From NCBI GenBank assembly GCA_030692365.1, contig JAUYCC010000003.1:1-63422 (forward strand): 63,422 bases of DNA, in the 5' to 3' direction. Made by a program: the position numbers and the translations under genes. The notes under the pieces are model-generated. The model worked only from the letters and a program-made list of their open reading frames with translations. It did no database searches and was not told the DNA's origin. The stretch comes from Pelolinea sp. (GTDB taxonomy: Bacteria; Chloroflexota; Anaerolineae; Anaerolineales; Anaerolineaceae). Of the stretch, positions 1 through 9,257 are shown piece by piece; the first letter of the stretch is position 1; each line of letters starts with the position of its first letter.

Positions 1-1
1 T

Positions 2-133
2 TTTTCTACCCTGGCCGAGAAAGATATTGAATTGGTAATATTGAGATTGAACCATCGCCCAAGAAAATGTTTGGGGTTTTCCTCACCAAATATGGTATTC
101 TTTCAAGAGATGCAAGTTGCACTTAAGACTTGA
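2..133 (+). mobile_element. IS30-family transposase, C-terminal fragment
   Basis: The first 43 codons of the window, open from the left edge to a TGA at 131-133, read as the C-terminal tail of an IS30-type DDE transposase. The diagnostic signature is visible: L-N-H-R-P-R-K-C-L-G-F about 17 residues in, then S-P-N-x-V-F-F and a terminal V-A-L-K-T. This matches the family pattern N-R-P-R-K-x-L-G followed by T-P-x-E-V-F. The catalytic core lies outside the window, so whether the element is intact cannot be told. The right terminus of the element should lie just after the stop, near 133-145. Confidence 0.8.
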
Positions 134-200
134 ATTCAAGGTTTATAAAGACATCACACCTGTTGAACCAGCAATTCCGGAAGCAAATCGGGTGAATTAA
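132..200 (+). pseudogene. possible 3' remnant of a gene interrupted by the IS30 element
   Basis: Directly after the transposase stop, a different frame stays open for about 22 codons and ends at TAA (198-200), immediately before a strong terminator. The short peptide (ending P-A-I-P-E-A-N-R-V-N) could be the last residues of a host gene into which the IS30 element inserted. It is too short to assign to a family. The idea rests on position (open frame, stop, terminator), so chance is a real alternative. Confidence 0.25.
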
Positions 201-207
201 TACCAAA

Positions 208-242
208 AGAGGCCGTTCTTAATAAACGGTCTCTTTTTTTTA
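208..242 (+). terminator. intrinsic terminator, probably bidirectional
   Basis: A 10-bp stem (AGAGGCCGTT with AACGGTCTCT, one G-U pair), loop 218-224, is followed on the plus strand by a run of at least eight T. It ends the reading direction coming from the left edge. The smc stop codon lies inside the T run (240-242), and the minus strand has a shorter T4 run, so the same hairpin probably also ends the rnc-smc transcript. Confidence 0.8.
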
Positions 243-3200
243 TTGGACCATTTCGTCTGTCAGCTCGTCCATTCTCAAGCTAATGACCTGACTGACAGAA
301 TCTTTCCCCATCGTGACCCCATACAATACATCTGCCAATTGGACTGTATTACGGTTGTGTGTAATAACAATGAACTGGGTTGTGTCGCTCAATTCTCGTA
401 ATAATTCTCCAAAGCGGACTACATTGGATTCATCCAGCATGGCATCAACTTCATCCAGGATACAGAATGGGGTTGGTGAAATTCTTAACAATGCAAAGAT
501 CAAAGCTACCGCGATCAGGCTTCTTTCACCACCTGATAATAATCCCAACTCCTGTTTTCTTCTACCGGGCAGGGTGGCTTCAATTTCGATTCCACCATCA
601 AGGATATTCTCTTCGTCATCGATATAAAGTCTGGCTGCACCGCCATCAAAAAGTTGGCCAAAAATATTACTAAATTCTTCCTCTACCTTTTTGAAAGTTT
701 TCATGAATTCTTTTTTCATCAGCATATCGAGTTCATGTACGACCTGGCGAAGGTCTTTCTCCGCTTTTTCAAGGTCAACCAATTGTTCTGTAAGAAAACG
801 ATATCGCTCATTCGCTTCATCAAATTCTTTCTCGGCCTCCGGATTTACTGGACCAATTCTTCTCAAATATGCTTTTTTCTGGGAAATTTGATCTTCAAAT
901 TCATACGGCAGTTCAGTGAGTTTGGGAAGACTCGCAACAATACCTTCCAGAGGTAGCGGTTGATTAAACCCATATTCGGTTTCATCGCTTGTGTTGATAA
1001 TACCGAAGTCTTCCTCGATTTTCTCTTTTGTGCTATTAAGTTGATCACGGATTTTTTCGACTTTTAGTTGGGATTGAAGGGTGTGCCTTTCGGCAATAGC
1101 GAAATTCCTTCTTCCTTTGTCAACATCTTCCAGAATTTTCCCCTGCACACCGATAATAGCTTCTACTTTTTCTTCTAGCGGGGTAATTCTCGTTGCGATC
1201 CCATCAATTTTTTCGCTGACTAGGTCATTTTGTTCCTGCAGCGCCTTTTTGGTAATCACAGTATCTTCAATATTTTTCTTTAAATCAGTATGCTTTAGTT
1301 CAAGGTTCGTCCTGTTGCGCTCAATTGCCTTTGAATTTTCTTTTGTTTTATTGAGGGATTGAACATGCTGTAGGTCCAGTTTTTCAGCGACCGATTTTCT
1401 TGAACTTAATTCAAGTACCTCTTTTCTCAATTCGTCAATTTCGTTTGTATTTTCTGATGCAATTGTCTTTTCTTCTTCAAGCTTTAACGTTTTTATATTT
1501 TGCTCTTCTAAAATTTTTTGACCTTGAAGAGTATTAATATCTTTTTCAAGATTGCTTATCTGTTTCTCCAGAACATCTTTGCGTTTCGCTTCATCCTGTT
1601 GAATCCTGATTTTCTGATCTCGTTCTAGGTCACATTTGTAGCTTTCAAAATTTAGAGAGGAAATTTTCTCTTTAGTTTTCTTAATCTCGCCGGCAATCTG
1701 GTTTAGGTTATCTTTTAATAAGTTACTTTTTGTCTTATTGTCTGTAATATCACTTTCGATTTCAGAAAGGTATTTATTTGAATCAATCACTTCTGTTTCC
1801 AAGGTGTTTTTTTCGCGTTTTCTCTTCAGTGGTTTTACGCGATATTCTGTTCCTGCGGATATGGTTCCGCGACTGTCAAAAACTTCCCCGGATAATGTGA
1901 TGATTTTCCATCCGGGTTGTAATTCAGCGAACAACTCGAGCGCAGCTTTACGCTCATCAACGAGAATTGTCTTTCCTAACAGCTGCATAATCACATCTGA
2001 AAACCGTGAATCATTCCCGATAATAGAATCTGCAAAAGTCAAATTCTTACCTTTGTAAGGATTGTCACTATTAATCTTCTTTTCAAAATCAAATGGAACT
2101 AAAACGGTTCTGGTAATTTTTTGTTTTTCCAGATAACCCAGGATATTTTCTACATGTATTTTGCTATCGAGGATAATTCCTTCCAGAACCTCCCCTAATG
2201 CCGCGGCGATAGCAATCTCATATTTTTCTGGAACAATTAAATGGTCAATAATGAGAGCAAGGTTTCCGGGGATTAATTTAGTCCTTGAAGCATTGATGAC
2301 TTCCGCGCTGCCTGAATTAAATCCGACCAAATGCTCTTCTGCATCCTTAATAACTTCCAATTTCGCATTAATCTTGGAAATGTAGGCTGTAGATTTTTGT
2401 TTTTCATCAACAAAATGATTTAGCTTATTTTGAAAAACCTCGACTTCAGCCTGAATTTTCTGATATTCATCATCTCTGGAGGTGATAATTGAATTGTGCG
2501 AGTTTATATTATTTATTAATTCATTCTTTTCGGTGTTAAGCTTCTCAAGTGATTCCTGAATGCTTTTCAGGTATTCATATATTTTAATAATTTCAGTTTT
2601 TTTTGCTTCAATTTCTCGCAGATTATTCTTATAGCTTGTCCCAAAATTTAATAACTTGGATTCACTGCTGAATATTTTCTTCCTTATTTCCGAAAGTCGT
2701 CGTTCTTTTGCCTGTTGTTCGCTTAATTTCTGCGAAAGTCTTTCCGATGCTGCGTCCAACAGTATTGATACTTCCTGAAATTCATTCTTATACTGCAGCG
2801 CGGTGCTCTCTAATCCGGTCAACTCTGCCTGGATATATTGTGATTGTACCGAGGTATTTTCAATCTCACCAGTAATTTCCGACAAGCGCAGTCTTAGAGT
2901 TTTTTCTCTTTCATCAAGAACTGCAATCTTACGTGTAATCTCTTCTGTCTCTGAATGGTAAGCGGCAATTTCTTTATGCAGGTCAGCCAAAATAAGCCTG
3001 TTCTCATTCAGGTTACTCTGGATCTGATTTAGCTGTTCTTCCAGATTTTCTTTTTCAATTTGTACCTTTTCTAGCTCGGCCTTTTGTTGATTGTAAAACT
3101 CAACTGAATAATTCAAATCCTTTTGGGTTTGGTGCCAATGATAACCGTACCAATCTTGCAATAATAAATGAAGGTCATTTTGAATTTGTTTAAACTGGCT

Positions 3201-3842
3201 GGCTTTTTCTTTATTCTTTAATAATAAACCGATGCGCGGTTTTAATTCATTAACAAGATCCTGGACTCTTTCCATATTCCTTAAGGTCTTGTCAAGTTTT
3301 AGGACAGCTTCCTCCCTGCGGCCCCGATACAATCCAATTCCTGCCGCCTCTTCAAAAAACTTTCTTCTCTCTTCGGGACGCAAGCTAAGGGCAATATCCA
3401 CCAGGCCTTGCCCGATAATCGTATAAGTACGATCTCCCAACCCGGAATTTGCCAACAGCTCATTTATTTCTTTTAATCTGACCCTTTGATTATTGAGCAG
3501 ATACTCATTTTCGCCGTCCCGATATGCTCTGCGTGTAATGTTTACCTCCGAGAAATCAATCGGCAGCCAACCGTTTTGATTATCAAAGGTGATTGAAACA
3601 GAAGCCATCGAAGCCCTAGCGCGCTGTTCAGAACCGGAGAAGATCATATCTACGGTTTTCTTTCCCCGCAGAACGCTGTAGGCCTGTTCTCCCAATACCC
3701 ACCGGATTGAATCCGCAATATTTGATTTTCCCGATCCATTTGGACCAACTACTGCGGTAATTTGGCCGGGAAACGCGAACTGTGTTTTATTCGCAAAAGT
3801 TTTATACCCCTGCAATTCAAGTGCCTTTAGTCGATTTATCAT
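240..3842 (-). CDS. smc: chromosome segregation protein SMC
   Basis: SMC ATPase of the bacterial condensin, which organises and segregates the nucleoid with ScpA and ScpB. The 1200-residue length is normal. Walker A (GPNGSGKS) is at residues 33-40, followed by long charged coiled coil (about 170-505), a hinge (about 510-680) containing the G-x-A-x-x-x-x-G-type segment, then a second coiled coil. The ABC signature L-S-G-G-E is at about 1102 and Walker B with C-I-L-D-E-V-D at about 1130. The start codon abuts the rnc stop codon (TAA then ATG), so the two genes are translationally coupled. ScpA is encoded divergently just beyond rnc; ScpB is not in the window. Confidence 0.97.
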   Translation of the reverse strand: MINRLKALELQGYKTFANKTQFAFPGQITAVVGPNGSGKSNIADSIRWVLGEQAYSVLRGKKTVDMIFSGSEQRARASMASVSITFDNQNGWLPIDFSEVNITRRAYRDGENEYLLNNQRVRLKEINELLANSGLGDRTYTIIGQGLVDIALSLRPEERRKFFEEAAGIGLYRGRREEAVLKLDKTLRNMERVQDLVNELKPRIGLLLKNKEKASQFKQIQNDLHLLLQDWYGYHWHQTQKDLNYSVEFYNQQKAELEKVQIEKENLEEQLNQIQSNLNENRLILADLHKEIAAYHSETEEITRKIAVLDEREKTLRLRLSEITGEIENTSVQSQYIQAELTGLESTALQYKNEFQEVSILLDAASERLSQKLSEQQAKERRLSEIRKKIFSSESKLLNFGTSYKNNLREIEAKKTEIIKIYEYLKSIQESLEKLNTEKNELINNINSHNSIITSRDDEYQKIQAEVEVFQNKLNHFVDEKQKSTAYISKINAKLEVIKDAEEHLVGFNSGSAEVINASRTKLIPGNLALIIDHLIVPEKYEIAIAAALGEVLEGIILDSKIHVENILGYLEKQKITRTVLVPFDFEKKINSDNPYKGKNLTFADSIIGNDSRFSDVIMQLLGKTILVDERKAALELFAELQPGWKIITLSGEVFDSRGTISAGTEYRVKPLKRKREKNTLETEVIDSNKYLSEIESDITDNKTKSNLLKDNLNQIAGEIKKTKEKISSLNFESYKCDLERDQKIRIQQDEAKRKDVLEKQISNLEKDINTLQGQKILEEQNIKTLKLEEEKTIASENTNEIDELRKEVLELSSRKSVAEKLDLQHVQSLNKTKENSKAIERNRTNLELKHTDLKKNIEDTVITKKALQEQNDLVSEKIDGIATRITPLEEKVEAIIGVQGKILEDVDKGRRNFAIAERHTLQSQLKVEKIRDQLNSTKEKIEEDFGIINTSDETEYGFNQPLPLEGIVASLPKLTELPYEFEDQISQKKAYLRRIGPVNPEAEKEFDEANERYRFLTEQLVDLEKAEKDLRQVVHELDMLMKKEFMKTFKKVEEEFSNIFGQLFDGGAARLYIDDEENILDGGIEIEATLPGRRKQELGLLSGGERSLIAVALIFALLRISPTPFCILDEVDAMLDESNVVRFGELLRELSDTTQFIVITHNRNTVQLADVLYGVTMGKDSVSQVISLRMDELTDEMVQ

Positions 3843-4556
3843 TTATGCTTCGCGGTTTATCTGTTTAAGAGCGTTTTGGGCAGCCAATTTTTCAGCAGAT
3901 TGCTTGCTTTTTGCTACGCCATTACCTAATATTTTATTGTTGATTTTTACTTCAATTTCAAAAACCTTTGCGTGATCTGGACCTTGAATATTTGTTGTTG
4001 AATACTTGGGAGGTAAATATCCATTTGCCTGAGCCCATTCCTGGAGTTTTGATTTTGGGTCTTCATTCTTATGGTTTTCAATAATTTCTACTGCTGCTTC
4101 TTCTAATAATGGGTAAACAAAAAATTTTACGTCCTCCATACCTTTATCCAGGAATAAGGCTCCAATAAAAGCTTCAAAAACATCACAGAGAAGCGTATTG
4201 CGGTAATTTCCCCCGCTTTTGGTTTCTCCCTTTCCAAGTCTGATCGCCTTTTCCATCTCAAGCTGTTTTGTAAAGATTGATAATTGATTGGTCTGAACCA
4301 GCGCAGACCGCATTTGGGTCAAATCACCCTCTTCCATCTCGGGAAACCGATTGTAAAGCCATTCACCGACCAGGAAATCTAGAACCGCATCACCGAGGAA
4401 TTCGAGCCTTTCATTATCTTCCACCGCATCGGGATGTTCATTCAGATAAGACCGGTGTGTTAAAGCCCGAGTCAATAACAAAACATCATTAAACCGGATA
4501 TGCATCCGATCCATTAATTCTTGAGGTGTTTCAGTAATTGTTTGGTCGCTTTCCAT
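3843..4556 (-). CDS. rnc: ribonuclease III
   Basis: Double-stranded-RNA endonuclease that processes rRNA precursors and structured mRNAs. The 237-residue protein has the RNase III signature N-E-R-L-E-F-L-G-D-A-V-L-D at about 48-60, with the catalytic Glu/Asp residues; a second acidic patch (D-V-F-E-A-F-I-G-A) supplies the other metal ligands. A C-terminal double-stranded-RNA-binding domain (about 167-235) ends with K-x-x-A-E-x-x-A-A. It is the first gene of an rnc-smc pair, an arrangement seen in many bacteria, and is divergent from scpA across a 60-bp gap that must hold both promoters. Confidence 0.97.
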   Translation of the reverse strand: MESDQTITETPQELMDRMHIRFNDVLLLTRALTHRSYLNEHPDAVEDNERLEFLGDAVLDFLVGEWLYNRFPEMEEGDLTQMRSALVQTNQLSIFTKQLEMEKAIRLGKGETKSGGNYRNTLLCDVFEAFIGALFLDKGMEDVKFFVYPLLEEAAVEIIENHKNEDPKSKLQEWAQANGYLPPKYSTTNIQGPDHAKVFEIEVKINNKILGNGVAKSKQSAEKLAAQNALKQINREA

Positions 4557-4600
4557 GAATTAAATACAATTCTGTAAATAAATTAAGGTTTTAAGGCTTC

Positions 4601-4609
4601 TGCTATAAT
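4601..4609 (+). promoter_or_regulatory. extended -10 promoter of scpA
   Basis: TGC followed by a perfect TATAAT (4604-4609) forms an extended -10 element. It lies only 7 bp before the scpA ATG at 4617, so transcription would begin on or next to the start codon. No good -35 hexamer is seen 17 bp upstream. The surrounding GCTATAATAGC is a small palindrome. No Shine-Dalgarno sequence precedes the ATG, which fits a leaderless mRNA. Confidence 0.6.
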
Positions 4610-4616
4610 AGCGTCC

Positions 4617-5387
4617 ATGACCCTGCCCTCACTCTGGCAATCCTCTTCTAATTATAAGATCTCAACTGAAGTTTATGAAGGTCCGCTGGACCTTTTACTC
4701 CAGCTTATTGAACAAGCGGAACTTGATATTACAAAGCTATCTTTGGCCAAGGTTACCAATGAATACCTTGCTCATTTACATTCTATCGCCCAACGTGATC
4801 CAATGGAAGTATCAGCTTTCCTGGTTATTGCTGCCAAACTAGTACTTATCAAGTCCACAATTCTACTACCTTCTCAAGAAGGAATAGAAAGTGAAGGCGA
4901 TGAAGACATTGGCGAGCAGCTTGCCAGGCAATTGATTGAATATAAAAAGTATAAAGATAAAGCCCTTTGGTTGAAAGACCGCCAGGATAAAGGATTACGG
5001 AGCTATTTAAGGGTTGCGCAGCCACCACTTATCAAAGAGAAGCTCGATCTTTCAGGCATTCAAATCTACGATCTGGTTGATATTCTCTTAGAAATTTACT
5101 TTCAAAATGAAAATGTTACTCCGTTAAGCGAAGTTGTCCCAATTACTGCGCTGACGCTTAAGAAAAAAATCAAGGAAATCATTGAGTTATTCAAGCATCA
5201 GCCCAGACAAAATTTCTCAGAACTGCTTTCAAGAGAATATTCCAGGTTGGAGTTGGTTGTTACCTTTCTTGCGGTTCTGGAATTAATTAAAAATCATTCT
5301 TTAATGGCAGATCAAAGCCAACCGTTTGGGGATATTGCCTTTGAAAGCACTCAGGATTTGAGCGAAGAGTTTGAAACCGAGTTGTAA
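4617..5387 (+). CDS. scpA: segregation and condensation protein A
   Basis: Kleisin subunit that bridges the SMC ATPase heads in bacterial condensin. The 256-residue protein shows the typical N-terminal signature Y-E-G-P-L-D-L-L-L-x-L-I at residues 20-31, then the T-x-E-Y-L and A-A-K-L-V-L-I-K-S segments of the kleisin helical domain, and a C-terminal winged-helix region with V-V-T-F-L-A-V-L-E-L. No other Met precedes the conserved motif, so ATG 4617 is the likely start even though a -10 box lies almost on it. mutS follows 5 bp after the stop and is probably co-transcribed. Confidence 0.96.
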   Translation: MTLPSLWQSSSNYKISTEVYEGPLDLLLQLIEQAELDITKLSLAKVTNEYLAHLHSIAQRDPMEVSAFLVIAAKLVLIKSTILLPSQEGIESEGDEDIGEQLARQLIEYKKYKDKALWLKDRQDKGLRSYLRVAQPPLIKEKLDLSGIQIYDLVDILLEIYFQNENVTPLSEVVPITALTLKKKIKEIIELFKHQPRQNFSELLSREYSRLELVVTFLAVLELIKNHSLMADQSQPFGDIAFESTQDLSEEFETEL

Positions 5388-5392
5388 TTCAT

Positions 5393-7960
5393 ATGGATTC
5401 TGAAAACATCACTCCCATCAGAAAACAATACCTTGAGATAAAAAAAGACCATCCTGACGCGATTGTCTTTTTTCGGTTGGGTGATTTTTATGAAACCTTT
5501 GACCAGGATGCTGAAATCACTTCCAAAGAATTAGATATCGTTCTCACCTCAAGGAATGTGGCAAAAGGCCAGCGAATACCGATGGCTGGGATACCTTTTC
5601 ACGCCGCTGATAGCTATATTAGCAAACTAATCAATAAAGGTTTCCATATTGCGATTTGTGAACAGATCGGTGACCAACCGCAGAAAGGACTTTTTCCCAG
5701 AAAAGTAGTTAGGGTGGTGACACCGGGTACTTTGATCGAATCAGGTTTAATCAAGAATGAAAGCAACAATTACCTGGTATCAGTGATAACCGATACCAGC
5801 AAGGCCGGCTTTGCTTATCTTGATATGTCCACAGGGGAATTTTCAGTAACAGAAATTCCCCTCGATAATTCATATAACAAAGTATTTGCAGAAATTTCCC
5901 GTTTGCAACCTTCGGAAATTATCTTGCCGGAATCATCAACGCTACCCATTGAAAACAAATACTTCATAACCAAATTACCGGATTGGAAGTATGAAATCGG
6001 CAGATGTGAACAATTCTTAATGAATCACTTTGAAGTGAGCAGCATAAATGGATTTGGGTTGGAAAATAAACCATTTGCGATAAGTGCGGCAGGCTCAATA
6101 CTCAATTATATAAAAGACAGTGAACCATCTTCAATAAATCTCTTTAACAATCTTAATGTTTACTCTTTGGGAGATTTCATGATTCTTGATGATTCCACTC
6201 GGCGTAACCTGGAATTAACGGAGACGATTCGGGGTGGAAATGAAAAAGGATCTCTGCTGCAAATTATTGATAAAACTACTACTTCGATGGGAAAAAGGTT
6301 GATCAGGAATTGGATCAATCAACCTTTGATTGATTCTAAAAGTATTAATCATCGCTTGAACGCATTAGATTATTTTTACAACAATGGATTGTTACGGGCT
6401 GAAATATTTTCAATTTTAAAAAGTATTTCAGATTTGGAAAGAATAATTAATCGTGTCATTTCCAGTCATGCGCATCCCAGGGATTTGGTAGCTTTAAGGT
6501 TTTCTCTAGGCCAGATTCCAAAAATTACAGAACTATTAAGCCACGGATATGAATTAATCACTCAATTAACCGCCCCGTATAGTTCTTGCGATGCGGAATA
6601 TAACCTACTAAAAGAGTCTGTAGTTGAAGAACCACCAGCGACCATCCAGCATACTGGCGTGATTCGCCCCGGGTATTCGGATGAACTTGATAATATATTG
6701 GCAGCCACTAAAAATTCTCGGGAATGGATTGCCAACCTTGAAAGCTCTGAAAGAGCGAGAACAGGCATTAAAACCCTAAAGGTTGGTTACAACAAGGTCT
6801 ATGGATATTTTATTGAGGTCACAAAAAGTTTCCTCAGCCAAGTACCGCCAGAATATATTCGCAAGCAAACATTGGTAAATGCTGAAAGGTTCATTACACC
6901 TGAACTAAAGGAATATGAAACTATTGTCCTAAACGCGGAAGACAGAATCCGAGCGGTGGAGAACAAGCTTTATCGGGAGGTATGCCAGATAATTGCGAAT
7001 TCAGCAGAAATAATCCTTAAAACCTCCCGGTTTATCGCAGTTCTGGATGTAATCGTTTCATTCGCCCAAATAGCCCTTGAAAATAAATTTAAACGTCCTG
7101 TAATTTTTAATGACAATCGGTTAGTTATAAAAGATGGCCGGCACCCGGTCGTGGAGAGAACCCAAATTCAGATCTCATTTGTTCCTAACGATACAAATTT
7201 CAATGTTGATGAAATCATACACATCATCACTGGCCCTAACATGAGCGGTAAAAGCACGTATTTACGCCAGGTAGCGTTGATTACTCTTATGGCCCAAATT
7301 GGATGCTTTGTACCAGCCGAAAGCGCAGAAATTGGTATCGTTGATAGGATTTTCACGCGCATTGGCGCGCAGGATGAGATTCATGCCGGCCAGTCTACCT
7401 TCATGGTGGAAATGACTGAAATGGCCAATATTCTCCACAATGCGACTAATAATAGCTTGCTGGTTCTAGATGAAATTGGCCGGGGAACAAGCACCTACGA
7501 CGGATTATCCATCGCCTGGGCAGTTTTAGAATATATTCATAATCATCCAAATCTGAGAGCTAAAACCTTGTTTGCTACTCACTACCATGAATTAATAAAA
7601 TTACCGGAAATTCTGCCAAAGATAAAGAACTACAACATAGCGGTCAATGAAACTGGTAAACAGGTGGTGTTTCTGCATAAAATCATCGAGGGTGGTGCTG
7701 ATAAATCATATGGGATTCACGTCGCACAATTGGCTGGTATTCCACCGGCCGTTATTCAACGGGCAAATTACATTCTTGATAAACTTCAGAATGAAGCAGG
7801 AGCGATTGATGTAAAGAATGTCCATTCATCTGCCCAGATGCCGTTATTTCCTGGCATTCACCCGGTATTGGAAGAATTAAAAGAGTTGGACCTCAATAAC
7901 CTCAATCCAATCGATGCATTAAATAAATTATTCGAATGGCAGAAAGAAATAAAACAATAA
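5393..7960 (+). CDS. mutS: DNA mismatch repair protein MutS
   Basis: MutS1-type mismatch-recognition ATPase. The 855-residue length is typical. The mismatch-probing Phe-x-Glu motif (F32-Y-E34) lies in the N-terminal domain. The connector, lever and clamp domains follow, then the C-terminal ABC-like ATPase with Walker A GPNMSGKST at about 614-622, the Walker B segment L-L-V-L-D-E-I-G-R-G-T-S and the A-T-H-Y-H-E histidine switch. It lies 5 bp after scpA. Its stop is only 2 bp from the end of the convergent gene, with no visible terminator between them. Confidence 0.98.
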   Translation: MDSENITPIRKQYLEIKKDHPDAIVFFRLGDFYETFDQDAEITSKELDIVLTSRNVAKGQRIPMAGIPFHAADSYISKLINKGFHIAICEQIGDQPQKGLFPRKVVRVVTPGTLIESGLIKNESNNYLVSVITDTSKAGFAYLDMSTGEFSVTEIPLDNSYNKVFAEISRLQPSEIILPESSTLPIENKYFITKLPDWKYEIGRCEQFLMNHFEVSSINGFGLENKPFAISAAGSILNYIKDSEPSSINLFNNLNVYSLGDFMILDDSTRRNLELTETIRGGNEKGSLLQIIDKTTTSMGKRLIRNWINQPLIDSKSINHRLNALDYFYNNGLLRAEIFSILKSISDLERIINRVISSHAHPRDLVALRFSLGQIPKITELLSHGYELITQLTAPYSSCDAEYNLLKESVVEEPPATIQHTGVIRPGYSDELDNILAATKNSREWIANLESSERARTGIKTLKVGYNKVYGYFIEVTKSFLSQVPPEYIRKQTLVNAERFITPELKEYETIVLNAEDRIRAVENKLYREVCQIIANSAEIILKTSRFIAVLDVIVSFAQIALENKFKRPVIFNDNRLVIKDGRHPVVERTQIQISFVPNDTNFNVDEIIHIITGPNMSGKSTYLRQVALITLMAQIGCFVPAESAEIGIVDRIFTRIGAQDEIHAGQSTFMVEMTEMANILHNATNNSLLVLDEIGRGTSTYDGLSIAWAVLEYIHNHPNLRAKTLFATHYHELIKLPEILPKIKNYNIAVNETGKQVVFLHKIIEGGADKSYGIHVAQLAGIPPAVIQRANYILDKLQNEAGAIDVKNVHSSAQMPLFPGIHPVLEELKELDLNNLNPIDALNKLFEWQKEIKQ

Positions 7961-7962
7961 TT

Positions 7963-9195
7963 CTAAAGATTGGGATTATTGGTCTTTTTCCTTTTTGATG
8001 CCTTTTTTTCCCGGGCTTCTATTTCTTCAAGGGTTTCTGGTTTTATTTCTTTTTGAGCTTGGCTTTCCACATTTATCGTTTCGGGTAATAATTCTTCTTT
8101 CGCCAAATCACCTTCTTCTCTTGCGGATAAATTACCATTGATCGTATTCCGTTTGAATAACCGGTTGACGAGTAATAAAAAAAATCCAAAAGCTAATACA
8201 GTGATTACTGAAATAATTACCCAAACAAGGGTTAAGTAGCCTACCTTTTGAATTAGTCCAAGCAGTAATACACCAAATCCATCAATCATATTATCTAGGT
8301 AGCGGTTAACCAATAAAACGACAAATTGATCGAAACCAATCAACAAAACAACGAGACCAATAAGGCTAAAACCGGATGTAAAGACAAGTAATCGCCCAAC
8401 CCAGTTAAGCATCACAATTCTTTCCGGTCGAAGTAAAAGTGCGATTAATATTAATAAACCTATAGCTATTATAGGCAGTAACCGTAAAGCCCATCGTCCA
8501 AGGCTGAAATAATAGAAATAGTTTTCGGTCCTGATTCTATCATAAGGCATTACACCTGAGATCGATACCGTGGCTGGAAGTCGGTTTATGAGATCTTCAA
8601 TATAAAATGCGATTGGGTTAGTATAAGATTGCAGCATATTCTCTGACGGTTTGCAAGGGGAAAGTTGATAAACATCCAGTTTTTCTTTACTACCTGCATT
8701 TTCTGCGTTGATGACAGCTGAACACCTCGGAAGGGTTGAGACATAATCCAAAGCGATAGCATCACTTTTTAGAATCAATGCTGTTTTAAGTTGGCCAATT
8801 TCAAGCTTTAATGAAGAATTTGGAATTCGGAAATTTATATAATCCAGCACATGCCTCGTCAAGTCTTTAAATACAGACAATGGCCACTGTGAAGGAATAT
8901 ATTTTTCCAATACATTTTTTAAACCTTCTCTATTTGACAGAATTTTTGGAAGTAGGTTAGAAGGGATTTCCCTAAATAATTCAGAAGTCAATACTTCAGA
9001 AATTATTCCGGTATATCTGGACAGATTTTCTTCATTTTCCAGAACAGGATCATAACTTTGGTTGTTAAAAAGCACCAATTCAATCGGGAATAAGAAAAAT
9101 GAAATTAGGAGTGTTATTGAAAAAAGTAACGAGAGAATAAATGCAAAGAACCGGTTTTGAAAAGGTATTTTCTTTTCCATCGTCATAATCCTCAT
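7963..9195 (-). CDS. membrane protein of unknown function
   Basis: A 410-residue protein whose family I do not recognise. It has one N-terminal hydrophobic segment (about 17-38), a polar region of roughly 190 residues that is probably outside the membrane, then a cluster of three or so hydrophobic segments (about 235-345), and a highly charged cytoplasmic tail rich in Glu and Lys that ends in a basic stretch (K-K-A-S-K-R-K-K). Start choice is open among ATG codons at 9195, 9186 and 9180. It is the last gene of a minus-strand group led by an ECF sigma factor and fmt, 62 bp after fmt, which hints at an envelope role but does not prove one. Confidence 0.75.
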   Translation of the reverse strand: MRIMTMEKKIPFQNRFFAFILSLLFSITLLISFFLFPIELVLFNNQSYDPVLENEENLSRYTGIISEVLTSELFREIPSNLLPKILSNREGLKNVLEKYIPSQWPLSVFKDLTRHVLDYINFRIPNSSLKLEIGQLKTALILKSDAIALDYVSTLPRCSAVINAENAGSKEKLDVYQLSPCKPSENMLQSYTNPIAFYIEDLINRLPATVSISGVMPYDRIRTENYFYYFSLGRWALRLLPIIAIGLLILIALLLRPERIVMLNWVGRLLVFTSGFSLIGLVVLLIGFDQFVVLLVNRYLDNMIDGFGVLLLGLIQKVGYLTLVWVIISVITVLAFGFFLLLVNRLFKRNTINGNLSAREEGDLAKEELLPETINVESQAQKEIKPETLEEIEAREKKASKRKKTNNPNL

Positions 9196-9257
9196 TTTAA
9201 TAATTTATATTTCAATACACTTATTTAATAACCGAAGGAATAAATTCAGGCTAATAA

